Position numbers and translations under genes: made by a program. Below, piece by piece: positions 54,972-62,769 of a stretch of 64,000 nucleotides of DNA. Numbering within the stretch: position 1 is the first letter of the stretch; each line of letters opens with the position of its first letter. The notes under the pieces were generated by a model. That model searched no databases. It was not told where the DNA came from and worked only from the letters and a program-made list of their open reading frames with translations. This DNA comes from Microbacterium sp. cx-55 (GTDB taxonomy: Bacteria > Actinomycetota > Actinomycetes > Actinomycetales > Microbacteriaceae): positions 1,488,001-1,552,000 of the forward strand of contig NZ_CP088261.1 of NCBI RefSeq assembly GCF_021117345.1, written 5' to 3'.

Positions 54972-55039
54972 CCGACCTGCTCCGCACGTACTGACCGACC
55001 TGCTCCGCACGTACCGATTCACCTGCTCCGCACGTATTG
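54948..55039 (+). repeat. 23-bp tandem repeat, four units
   Basis: Units at 54948-54970, 54971-54993, 54994-55016 and 55017-55039; the first two are identical, the third differs at one position and the fourth at about four. The first unit is the 3' end of the M20 peptidase gene (TDLLRTY plus stop begins at its last base). Because 23 is not a multiple of 3, added copies change frame and stay downstream of the stop. The repeat fills the leader of uppP. Confidence 0.92.
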
Positions 55040-55068
55040 ATCCACTCGCTCTCACCGAAGGACCGTAG

Positions 55069-55905
55069 ATGCTGCATTTCCTCGAGGCGCTCCTGCTCGG
55101 ATTCGTTCAGGGGCTCACCGAGTTCCTTCCGGTCTCCTCCAGTGCGCACCTGCGCATCCTGGGAGCCTTCCTGCCGACCGCCGAAGACCCGGGCGCCGCG
55201 TTCACCGCGATCACCCAGATCGGGACGGAGGCCGCGGTCGTCATCTTCTTCTGGCGCGACATCGTGCGGATCGTCTCGCACTGGTTCGGTTCGCTGACCG
55301 GACGCATACCGCGCAATGACCCCGACGCCCGGATGGGCTGGTTCATCATCGTCGGGTCGATCCCGATCGTCGTGCTCGGACTGCTGTTCCAGGACCAGAT
55401 CGAGGGCGTGTTCCGTTCGCTCTGGCTCGTCGCGGGCATGCTGATCTTCTTCGGCGTGCTGCTCGGGATCGCGGATGCGGTCGGCGCGCGCAAGCGCAAG
55501 TTGAACGAGCTGAACGTCGGTGACGGTGTGGTTTTCGGTCTCGCGCAGTCGTTCGCGTTGATTCCCGGCGTCTCCCGCTCGGGCGGCACGATCACGGCCG
55601 GACTGTTCCTCGGCTACGAGCGCGCAGCCGCGGCCCGGTACGCCTTCCTGCTCGCGATCCCCGCGGTGTTCGGCAGCGGGCTCTACCAGCTGTACAAGGT
55701 GGTCCGCGAGCCCGAGATCGACCCGCCGTACTCGCTGTGGGAGACCGGCGCAGCGACGGTCGTCGCGTTCTTCGTCGCGCTCGTCGTGATCAAGTACTTC
55801 ATGGCCTGGATCTCGAAGCGCAGCTTCCTGCCGTTTGTCATCTACCGAGTCGCGCTCGGCGCGTTCGTGATGGTCATGCTCGCGACCGGAGTGATCCAGG
55901 CCTGA
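55069..55905 (+). CDS. uppP: Undecaprenyl-diphosphate phosphatase
   Basis: 278 residues, about eight membrane helices. Catalytic motifs: [19 protein letters not shown] near the N-terminus (Glu-rich [14 protein letters not shown]) and [10 protein letters not shown] with the active-site Arg. It dephosphorylates undecaprenyl diphosphate at the membrane, recycling the lipid carrier for peptidoglycan and teichoic acids. GAAGGA precedes the ATG. The tandem repeat upstream lies in its leader. Confidence 0.95.
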   Translation: MLHFLEALLLGFVQGLTEFLPVSSSAHLRILGAFLPTAEDPGAAFTAITQIGTEAAVVIFFWRDIVRIVSHWFGSLTGRIPRNDPDARMGWFIIVGSIPIVVLGLLFQDQIEGVFRSLWLVAGMLIFFGVLLGIADAVGARKRKLNELNVGDGVVFGLAQSFALIPGVSRSGGTITAGLFLGYERAAAARYAFLLAIPAVFGSGLYQLYKVVREPEIDPPYSLWETGAATVVAFFVALVVIKYFMAWISKRSFLPFVIYRVALGAFVMVMLATGVIQA

Positions 55906-55930
55906 GCGCGGCGCGTCGAGCAGAGGCGGG

Positions 55931-56794
55931 TCAGCGGCGCGGGTCGTCGCGGCCGGGCTTGCTCGGCCCGTCGCCCCGACGCTTGAGATACTGCTCGAAC
56001 TCGCGGGCGATCGCATCGCCGGATGCCTCGGGGGAGTCCCAGGTGTCGCGCGTGCGCTCGAGCTGCTGGATGTACTCCGTCATCTCCTCGTCGTCGGCGG
56101 CGGCGGCATCGATCGACGCCTCCCACGCGGCCGATTCGGTGGCGAGTTCCGCGCGCGGAACCTTTGCCCCGGTGAGGTCCTCGAGACGGTCCAGGAGTGC
56201 GAGCGTCGCCTTGGGTGACGGGGTGTGCCCGGCAACGTAGTGGGGCACGCTCGCCCAGAGGCTCGCGGTCGGGATGCCGGCGGCATCCGCGACGTGGCCG
56301 AGGACGCTCATGATCCCGACCGGTCCTTCGTAGGTGCTGCGCTCCAGCTCCAGCGACGTCCGGAGGCCCTCGTTCTCGCTGCCGGCGAAGACGGAGATCG
56401 GCCGCGTGTGCGGCACGTCCGACATCATCGAGCCGAGCGACACGATCCCGGTGATGTCTTCACGCAGGGCGATGTCGACGAGTTCGTTCGCGAAAGCCTG
56501 CCACGCGCGGGCGGGTTCAGCGCCCGTCAGCAACCAGAGCTGCGTACCGCGCATCGGCCGCTCGGGACGCAGCATGGTCGTCTCCGGCCACTTCAGCGAA
56601 CGACGTCCTTCGGAATCCAGCACGGCGTGCGGGCGCGTGTACTGATAGTCGAAGTAGAGTTCCGGATCGACGGAGTGAACGGGCTCGTAACGGCCCTGTT
56701 CGCGCAGCAGAGCGACGGCGGCGGATGCGGCTTCGCCCGCATCGTTCCAGCCGTCGAACGCGGCGACCAGTACGCGACGCCCGAGTCCTTCCAC
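55931..56794 (-). CDS. PAC2 family protein
   Basis: 287 residues from the GTG at 56794, with GGAGGAG upstream. PAC2 features: LVAAFDGWNDAGEAASAAV near the N-terminus, LLTGAEPARAWQAFANELV, and GIMSVLGHVADAAGIPTASLWASVPHYV. In eukaryotes PAC2 is a proteasome-assembly chaperone; in actinobacteria the function is unknown. It lies between uppP and the HAD gene in the conserved uppP-PAC2-HAD-trmI order. Confidence 0.88.
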   Translation of the reverse strand: MEGLGRRVLVAAFDGWNDAGEAASAAVALLREQGRYEPVHSVDPELYFDYQYTRPHAVLDSEGRRSLKWPETTMLRPERPMRGTQLWLLTGAEPARAWQAFANELVDIALREDITGIVSLGSMMSDVPHTRPISVFAGSENEGLRTSLELERSTYEGPVGIMSVLGHVADAAGIPTASLWASVPHYVAGHTPSPKATLALLDRLEDLTGAKVPRAELATESAAWEASIDAAAADDEEMTEYIQQLERTRDTWDSPEASGDAIAREFEQYLKRRGDGPSKPGRDDPRR

Positions 56795-56940
56795 GCGATC
56801 CTCCTCCGCCCCGCGGCGCGGGATCACTCCAGGATAGGCGCAGGTCGCTTCCGTGGCGCCGGTGAGGGGCCGTGCATGACGCGGTCCCGTCCGGACCCCT
56901 CTCTGTCGGGTGCCCGGACGGCGGGAGGGGAGCCGATCGT

Positions 56941-56946
56941 TAGCAT
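56941..56946 (+). promoter_or_regulatory. Putative leaderless -10 box of the HAD gene
   Basis: TAGCAT, 6 nt before the GTG at 56953. Confidence 0.45.
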
Positions 56947-56952
56947 GGGGAG

Positions 56953-57645
56953 GTGACCCGCTCTCTTCCCGCCGCAGTCCTCTGGGACATGGACGGCACG
57001 CTCGTCGACACGGAACCGTACTGGATGGCGGCGGAGAAGCCGCTCGTGGAGAGCTACGGCGGCACATGGTCGCACGAGCAGGCGCTGACTCTCGTCGGAC
57101 TGGGGCTCGAGGACGCTGCCCGCATCCTCCAGCAGGCCGGCGTGCGGTTGTCGACGGGAGAGATCATCGACACGCTCACGGGGAGCGTCATGACCGCTCT
57201 CGCCGAGCAAGGCATCCCGTTCCGTCCCGGCGCGCGGGAACTCCTCGCCGATCTCCGCGCCGCGGGGATCAAGACCGCACTCGTCACGATGTCGCTCCGT
57301 CGCATGGCGCTGACCGTGACCGACTTGATGGATTTCGACGCATTCGACCTCGTCATCGCGGGCGATGACGTCGTGCGTCCCAAACCGTTCCCCGACCCGT
57401 ACCTGCAGGCGTGCACCGCCCTCGGCGTCGACCCCGCCGACACCGTGGCGATCGAGGATTCACCGAACGGTCTCCGCTCGGCGGTCGCCGCCGGCACCAC
57501 CGCGCTCGGTGTGCCCCACATGGTCTCGCTCGAAGGCATCGGCGCGTCCGCGCTCTGGCCCTCCCTCGACGGCCGACTCGCCCGCGACATCGCCGAGCTC
57601 CACACCGCGCATTCCGCGCGCCGCCGAGAGGACGCCGCACTGTGA
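56953..57645 (+). CDS. HAD family hydrolase (beta-phosphoglucomutase-like)
   Basis: 230 residues from a GTG at 56953. HAD motif I is LWDMDGTLVDTEPYW near residue 10, followed by a helical cap; motif II region LVTMS, lysine in RPKPFPDPY and motif IV AIEDSPNGLRSA. It belongs to the small sugar-phosphate phosphatase group; the substrate is uncertain. Its TGA overlaps the trmI GTG (GTGA). Confidence 0.9.
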   Translation: MTRSLPAAVLWDMDGTLVDTEPYWMAAEKPLVESYGGTWSHEQALTLVGLGLEDAARILQQAGVRLSTGEIIDTLTGSVMTALAEQGIPFRPGARELLADLRAAGIKTALVTMSLRRMALTVTDLMDFDAFDLVIAGDDVVRPKPFPDPYLQACTALGVDPADTVAIEDSPNGLRSAVAAGTTALGVPHMVSLEGIGASALWPSLDGRLARDIAELHTAHSARRREDAAL

Positions 57646-58673
57646 GCGGACAGATCACCGCTCCGCGCGGTCCCTTCCGTTTCGGCGACCGCGTGCAGCT
57701 CACCGGACCCAAGAACCGGTTGCACACCATCACCCTTCGTGAAGACGGCGAGATGCACACGCATCACGGCGTCCTCCGGCACGCGGATCTCGTCGGCCTG
57801 CCGGACGGTTCGGTCGTGACCGGCAGCGGTGGGCACGAGTACCTGGCACTGCGTCCGCTGCTCCGCGATTTCGTGATGTCGATGCCCCGCGGCGCGGCGA
57901 TCGTCTACCCGAAGGATGCGGCGCAGATCCTCGCTCAGGCCGACGTGTTCCCCGGAGCCGTCGTCGTCGAGGCGGGGGTCGGATCCGGCGCGCTCGCGCT
58001 CTGGCTGCTGCGCGGGATCGGCGCGGAGGGGCGCCTGATCTCGTTCGAGCGGCGGGAAGACTTCGCGGAGGTAGCGCGGGCGAACGTGGAGACCTTCCTC
58101 GGCGATCGACCCGACAACTGGAACCTCGTCGTCGGAGACCTCGCCACGCAACTCACCGAGACGGTCGCACCCGGGTCCGTCGACCGAGTGGTGCTCGACA
58201 TGCTGGCGCCCTGGGAATGCATCGATGTCGTCGCCGAGGCGCTCGCCCCCGGCGGGGTCGTCATCTGCTACATCGCCACCGCGACGCAGCTCAGCCGGGT
58301 GGCCGAGTACCTGCGCGGAACCGGGCTCTTCACCGAACCCGAGTCGAACGAGACCATGGTGCGCGGCTGGCACGTCGAAGGACTGGCCGTCCGGCCGGAT
58401 CACCGGATGGTGGCGCACACCGGATTCCTTCTCTCGGCGCGTCGGCTCGCGCCCGGTTCGGTCGCGCCGGAACAGAAGCGACGCGCGTCGAAGTCGAGTT
58501 ACGGCGACGAGGACGTGGAGCTGTGGACGCCGGGTGCCGTCGGCGACCGCGTCATCAACGACAAGAACCTGCGCAAGCGCGTCCGTGAGGCGCAGCGGGC
58601 CGCCGAGGGGGCGCGGTTGGCCGCGGGTGCCGCGGCGGCGGACGAAGCCGACGAGGCCGAGCGCATAGACTGA
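57642..58673 (+). CDS. trmI: tRNA (adenine-58-N1)-methyltransferase TrmI
   Basis: 343 residues from a GTG overlapping the HAD stop. The Rossmann methyltransferase motif VEAGVGSGALALWLL near residue 110 and VVLDMLAPWECID are typical of TrmI, and the N-terminal FRFGDRVQLTGPKNRLHTI fits the family. It methylates A58 in the tRNA T loop. A long Ala/Glu-rich tail follows. In proteasome-bearing actinobacteria the Pup genes come next; here the FKBP gene follows after 4 nt. Confidence 0.93.
   Translation: MSGQITAPRGPFRFGDRVQLTGPKNRLHTITLREDGEMHTHHGVLRHADLVGLPDGSVVTGSGGHEYLALRPLLRDFVMSMPRGAAIVYPKDAAQILAQADVFPGAVVVEAGVGSGALALWLLRGIGAEGRLISFERREDFAEVARANVETFLGDRPDNWNLVVGDLATQLTETVAPGSVDRVVLDMLAPWECIDVVAEALAPGGVVICYIATATQLSRVAEYLRGTGLFTEPESNETMVRGWHVEGLAVRPDHRMVAHTGFLLSARRLAPGSVAPEQKRRASKSSYGDEDVELWTPGAVGDRVINDKNLRKRVREAQRAAEGARLAAGAAAADEADEAERID
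58666..58671 (+). promoter_or_regulatory. Putative leaderless -10 box of the FKBP lipoprotein gene
   Basis: TAGACT inside the last codons of trmI, 6 nt before the GTG at 58678. Confidence 0.45.
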
Positions 58674-58677
58674 CCCG

Positions 58678-59613
58678 GTGCGTAGACTCCCCGCCGCTGT
58701 CGCTGCCCTCGGACTCGTTGCGATCGCTCTCGTCGGTTGCTCCTCATCGCCTCAGGCGTCGTGCGAGCGGACCACGGAGCCGGGCGCTCTCGAGAACCTG
58801 ATCTCCGTCTCCGGAGACGTCGGGTCCTCTCCGGAGGTCGATGTGCCCACTCCGTTCCACGCCGGTTCCGTCGAGTTCGCCGATTTCGCGACCGGTGACG
58901 GCACGAAGCTGGTCGACGGGCAGCAGATGTTCGATATGGGCATCACGATCGTCGACGGTGCAACGGGCCAGACCATCGCCGACCAGGGCTACGACGGGGG
59001 CGCCGCCCCGGTGTCGCTGGACAACTGGAGCAACGCCGTGCCGGGCTTCGCCGACGCGCTCGCGTGCGCTTCGGAGGGTTCGCGCATCGTCATCGGGATC
59101 CCGGCCGATTCGCTCGGCTCGATCGCCCAGCTCCCGATCTCGGACGGCGCGGATGCGGTGGCCGTGCTCGACATCACGAAGGTCTACCTGTCGGCGGCCG
59201 ACGGCGCGGACCAGTTCAACGACAGCCCGGGACTGCCGACCGTCGTGCATGCACCCAGCGGACAGCCCGGCATCATCGTGCCGGATGCGGTCGCGCCGAC
59301 CGAGCCCGTCGTCCAGGTGCTCAAGCGCGGAGACGGCGAGGCGCTCGAGAACGGCGACACCGCCCTCCTGGCGTACACCTCGGTCGCCTGGGACAAACCG
59401 AATGAAGTCTCGCGGACGACCTGGGGCTCCGAACCCCAGGCTGTGCCGATCTCGGCGGGCGATGACGTCGTGCTGAACGCGCTCACCGGCCAGACGGTCG
59501 GCTCGGAGATCATGGTCATCGTGCCCACGGGTGGGGGCTCGAGCGGTGCGCCCGCGAGCGCGGACATCTACGTGTTCGACGTGCTCGGCATCTCGCCGGT
59601 CGCGGCCGGCTGA
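58678..59613 (+). CDS. FKBP-type peptidyl-prolyl isomerase lipoprotein
   Basis: 311 residues with a signal peptide and lipobox ALVGC (Cys 21), so it is anchored outside the membrane. Two FKBP-like domains are visible: about residues 55-165 (VEFADFATGDGTKLVDGQQMF, SEGSRIVIGIPAD) and about 210-305 (VVQVLKRGDGEALENGDTALLAYTSVAW, then GSEIMVIVPTGGGS). FKBPs fold secreted proteins by proline isomerisation. The aromatic pocket is partly degenerate, so activity is not certain. It lies 4 nt after trmI, before pafB. Confidence 0.87.
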   Translation: MRRLPAAVAALGLVAIALVGCSSSPQASCERTTEPGALENLISVSGDVGSSPEVDVPTPFHAGSVEFADFATGDGTKLVDGQQMFDMGITIVDGATGQTIADQGYDGGAAPVSLDNWSNAVPGFADALACASEGSRIVIGIPADSLGSIAQLPISDGADAVAVLDITKVYLSAADGADQFNDSPGLPTVVHAPSGQPGIIVPDAVAPTEPVVQVLKRGDGEALENGDTALLAYTSVAWDKPNEVSRTTWGSEPQAVPISAGDDVVLNALTGQTVGSEIMVIVPTGGGSSGAPASADIYVFDVLGISPVAAG

Positions 59614-59640
59614 GCTGCCGCCGCATCCGTCCCCCGGTCC

Positions 59641-59646
59641 TAGGAT
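59641..59646 (+). promoter_or_regulatory. Putative leaderless -10 box of pafB
   Basis: TAGGAT, 7 nt before the GTG at 59654. Confidence 0.5.
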
Positions 59647-59653
59647 GGGGGGC

Positions 59654-60649
59654 GTGCCTTCGACCGATGCTCTGCGCGCCGCGCCCGAGGAACGTCTGGT
59701 CAACCTGGTCGTCGCGCTCATGGCGACGGAGCAGGGACTGACGAAGGACACGATCCTCTCGTCGGTGTCGGGGTATCGCGAGCAGGCCGAAGCGGGTGCC
59801 TCCAAAGACGCGCTCGAGAAGATGTTCGAGCGTGACAAGGACAATCTGCGCGGGATGGGCGTCCCGATCGAGACGATCGGCGACTACGCCGACCCGGACG
59901 ATCTTCGCGAAGCCCGCTACCGCGTGCCGATGGCCGAGTACGCCCTGCCGATCGACATCGACTTCACCGCCGCGGAGATCGCGCTGCTGAACCTGGCGGG
60001 GAGCGTCTGGAGCGAGAGCTCCATGTCGGCGCCGGCGCGAAGCGGTCTGCGGAAGATCCGCGCTCTGGGCAACACGGTGGACGAGCGGATCATCGGCTAC
60101 TCGCCGAAGATCAGCGTCCGCGACCATGCTTTCGCTCCGCTGCAGCGCGCGATCGAGCTGGCCCGCACCGTGACCTTCCCCTATTTGAAGCCCGGCGAAG
60201 CAGCGCCCCGGTTGCGGCGCGTGCGTCCCCTCGCTCTGGTCGAGTACGAGGCGCGGTGGCACGTGCTCGGGCACGACACGGTGGCGGATGCGGAGCGCAC
60301 GTTCCTGCTGTCGCGCATCACCGACGCCGTCGTCGTCACCCGCGAGAGCTTCGATCCCGCGCTCCGACGGGGTGCGGGGGAGCGGGCGCTGGACGGTTTG
60401 CGTCAGCTCGCCCTCTCGCAGACCGCCCTGGTGGAGGTGCACCCGGGCACAGAGGCTGCGCTCCGGCTCGCCCGACGCGCCAGCCCCGCACCGCAAGGAC
60501 TGCGCGTGCCCTATGTCGACGCGCACATCCTCGCCGATGAGCTCGCCTCCTACGGTCCGGAGGCGCGCGTCGTCGAACCCGCGCACCTGCGGGCGCTCGT
60601 GATCGACCGGCTGCGCGGCACCCTGGAACGCAACGGAGGCGTCGCATGA
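59654..60649 (+). CDS. pafB: WYL-domain DNA-damage regulator PafB
   Basis: 331 residues from a GTG at 59654 with TAGGAT 7 nt upstream. An N-terminal winged helix (APEERLVNLVVALMATEQGLTKDTILSSV) precedes a WYL domain (about 150-260) and a C-terminal WCX part. PafBC is the main LexA/RecA-independent DNA-damage activator in mycobacteria, sensing single-stranded DNA. Its stop overlaps the pafC start by 4 nt. No prcBA/pafA genes are near, though the name comes from them. Confidence 0.92.
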   Translation: MPSTDALRAAPEERLVNLVVALMATEQGLTKDTILSSVSGYREQAEAGASKDALEKMFERDKDNLRGMGVPIETIGDYADPDDLREARYRVPMAEYALPIDIDFTAAEIALLNLAGSVWSESSMSAPARSGLRKIRALGNTVDERIIGYSPKISVRDHAFAPLQRAIELARTVTFPYLKPGEAAPRLRRVRPLALVEYEARWHVLGHDTVADAERTFLLSRITDAVVVTRESFDPALRRGAGERALDGLRQLALSQTALVEVHPGTEAALRLARRASPAPQGLRVPYVDAHILADELASYGPEARVVEPAHLRALVIDRLRGTLERNGGVA

Positions 60650-61614
60650 GCGCGCCGCGTCCGCTGCTCGCCACGGAGCGCGCCGCCCTCATCATGCAGC
60701 TCGTGCCGTACCTGCTGGAGCTCGGCGAGGTGTCGGTCGCCGACGCCGCCGCCGCCTTCGAGGTCGCCCCCGAGCAGATGCGGGAAATGGTCGAGAAGCT
60801 GACGGTCATCGGGCGTCCGGGCGACGGCGGCTACTGGCAGTTGCCCAACGACCTCTTCGACATCGACTGGGATCTCCTCGACCAGCAGGACCGCATCGCG
60901 CTCACCCACACGGTCGGTCTCGAGCGGGCGCCGCGGCTCACGGCCCGTGAGGCGGCCGCGCTGCTCGCCGGTCTCCACCTCACCGGCTCGCTGCCGGGGT
61001 TCGGGGGCAGCGAGATCGTCGCGGGCCTCCTCGCGAAGCTCGCGCGCGGCGCGGCATCCGTTCCGGCCGACGTGATCGTGGCGCCCGCGCCCGTCGACTC
61101 CGCGCGGGACGTCGTGGGCACGGCCCTCCGCACGGGGGTCGCGGTGACGTTCACCTACAAGACTCCGGATGCGGCCGCGATGACCCGCACGGTCGACCCG
61201 GTCAAGGTGCACATCGCCGATGCGCAGTGGTACCTGCAGGGGTGGGATCACCTCCGCGACGGTATGCGCACCTTCCACCTGGATCGGGTCAGTGACCTCG
61301 CGCTCACCGACATCCCGGTCTCGCACGCCGGCGAGCCCGTGCCGGACCTTTTCGAATCGGGCTCCTTCGACGTCGAGGCGCGGATCCGATTCCCCATGGC
61401 CGTGGCGCCGCTGTTGGGCGACTACCTCGAACGCGCCCAGGTAGAGGTGTCGGGAGCGGTCGGGGTTGCGACCATGCGAATCGCCGACGAGCACAGCCTG
61501 CGCCGACTCGCCGCGCGTCGCGGGGGCGGCGTAGAGATTCTCGAGCCGCTCGCCGCTCGCCGCGCCGCGGCCGAATGGGCCGCGGCCGGTCTCGCCCAAT
61601 ACAGCGAGGACTGA
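60646..61614 (+). CDS. pafC: WYL-domain DNA-damage regulator PafC
   Basis: 322 residues; the ATG overlaps the pafB stop (ATGA). Like PafB it has a winged helix (LLATERAALIMQLVPYLLELGEVSVADAAAAFEV) and WYL domain (AVTFTYKTPDAAAMTRTVDPVKVHIADAQWYLQGWDHLRDGMRTFHLDRV, with the WYLQ motif). It acts as a heterodimer with PafB. It is followed by tatA after a 66-nt gap. Confidence 0.92.
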   Translation: MSAPRPLLATERAALIMQLVPYLLELGEVSVADAAAAFEVAPEQMREMVEKLTVIGRPGDGGYWQLPNDLFDIDWDLLDQQDRIALTHTVGLERAPRLTAREAAALLAGLHLTGSLPGFGGSEIVAGLLAKLARGAASVPADVIVAPAPVDSARDVVGTALRTGVAVTFTYKTPDAAAMTRTVDPVKVHIADAQWYLQGWDHLRDGMRTFHLDRVSDLALTDIPVSHAGEPVPDLFESGSFDVEARIRFPMAVAPLLGDYLERAQVEVSGAVGVATMRIADEHSLRRLAARRGGGVEILEPLAARRAAAEWAAAGLAQYSED

Positions 61615-61646
61615 CCCGCCTCCCGCCCCGCACGACAGGCCCGGGG

Positions 61647-61652
61647 TAGACT
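61647..61652 (+). promoter_or_regulatory. Putative -10 box of tatA-tatC
   Basis: TAGACT, 28 nt before the tatA ATG, in the gap after pafC. The leader keeps a GGAAGGA ribosome site. Confidence 0.4.
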
Positions 61653-61680
61653 GCTGTCACGCCCGCGGAAGGACTTCGAC

Positions 61681-61950
61681 ATGCTGCAGAATCTCACCGG
61701 ATGGCACTTCCTGATCATCCTCCTCGTCATCCTGCTGCTTTTCGGCGCCGCGAAGCTGCCCGCCCTCGCCCGGAGCCTCGGCCAGTCGGCCCGCGTGTTC
61801 AAGGGTGAGATGAAAGAGATGAAGAAGGACGACGAGCAGGCCGGTTACCCGGCATCGACTCCTCCCTCCGCTCCCGCGTCGCAGGTCGGCACGACGGTCC
61901 CCGGCGATTCCGCATCCCGGACCGACGGGACCGACTCCACGCCCCGCTAG
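61681..61950 (+). CDS. tatA: Sec-independent protein translocase TatA
   Basis: 89 residues with the TatA layout: an N-terminal membrane helix (WHFLIILLVILLLFGAAKLPALARSLG) joined by the FGAAKLP hinge to an amphipathic helix, then a Pro/Ser/Thr-rich tail. TatA forms the pore that exports folded proteins carrying twin-arginine signals. It begins after GGAAGGA. tatC follows by 6 nt. Confidence 0.95.
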   Translation: MLQNLTGWHFLIILLVILLLFGAAKLPALARSLGQSARVFKGEMKEMKKDDEQAGYPASTPPSAPASQVGTTVPGDSASRTDGTDSTPR

Positions 61951-61956
61951 CCGTCC

Positions 61957-62769
61957 GTGTCGACGGCACGCACCGCGCGCATCGGCAGAGGCAAGCGTTC
62001 GCCCGAGGGGCGGATGACGCTCGGGCAGCACCTGGTGGAGCTGCGGAAGCGGCTGATGATCTCCGCCCTCGCGATTGTTGTGGCAATGATCGCGGCGTTC
62101 TTCCTCGCCGAGCAGGTCATCCAGCTCCTCTCGGTACCCATCGCCATGATCGCCGAGCAGCGTGGCACGGAGTTCGCGAAGCTGAACTTCACGTCCATCA
62201 CGGCCGGGTTCGACCTTCGGTTGCGGATCGCGTTCGCGATCGGTCTCATCGCGTCGGCACCCGTCTGGATCTGGCAGATCTGGGCGTTCCTGATGCCCGG
62301 GCTGACCCGTAAAGAAATCCGCTACACGGTCGGATTCCTGGCCGCGGCCATACCGCTGTTCTTCGCGGGAACCGCGGTGGGGTGGCTGGTCATGCCCCAC
62401 ATCATCGAGCTCATGGCGCAGTTCGTGCCCGCGCAGGGCGCGCTGTTCTTCGACGCTCAGTACTACTACGACTTCATCCTCAAGCTGCTGCTCGTCGTCG
62501 GTGTCGCGTTCGTACTCCCGGTCTTCCTCGTCGCGCTGAACTTCGCCGGGGTGATCTCGGGAATCGCGATCCTGAAGGGATGGCGCATCGCCGTTCTGGT
62601 CTCGGTCATCTTCGCGGGCCTCGCCACCCCTGCCGCCGACATCTTCTCGATGCTGATGCTCGCGGGAATCCTGATCGTGCTCTACATCGCGGCCGCCGGG
62701 ATCTCGCTACTCGTGGACCGGCGTCGCAACAAGCGCAACGAGACCCTTCTGGAGACGACGACGCCATGA
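61957..62769 (+). CDS. tatC: Sec-independent protein translocase TatC
   Basis: 270 residues from a GTG at 61957; six membrane helices with the TatC motif MTLGQHLVELRKRL near residue 22 and IWAFLMPGLTRKEIRY near residue 105. TatC recognises twin-arginine signals, such as that of the phosphoesterase at 42.8-44.6 kb. Its stop overlaps the next start by 4 nt. Confidence 0.95.
   Translation: MSTARTARIGRGKRSPEGRMTLGQHLVELRKRLMISALAIVVAMIAAFFLAEQVIQLLSVPIAMIAEQRGTEFAKLNFTSITAGFDLRLRIAFAIGLIASAPVWIWQIWAFLMPGLTRKEIRYTVGFLAAAIPLFFAGTAVGWLVMPHIIELMAQFVPAQGALFFDAQYYYDFILKLLLVVGVAFVLPVFLVALNFAGVISGIAILKGWRIAVLVSVIFAGLATPAADIFSMLMLAGILIVLYIAAAGISLLVDRRRNKRNETLLETTTP

Noticed and set aside
54948-55039. CRISPR array at the 23-bp repeats
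   Set aside because: The units are contiguous with no spacers, the first unit is coding sequence, and no cas gene is present.
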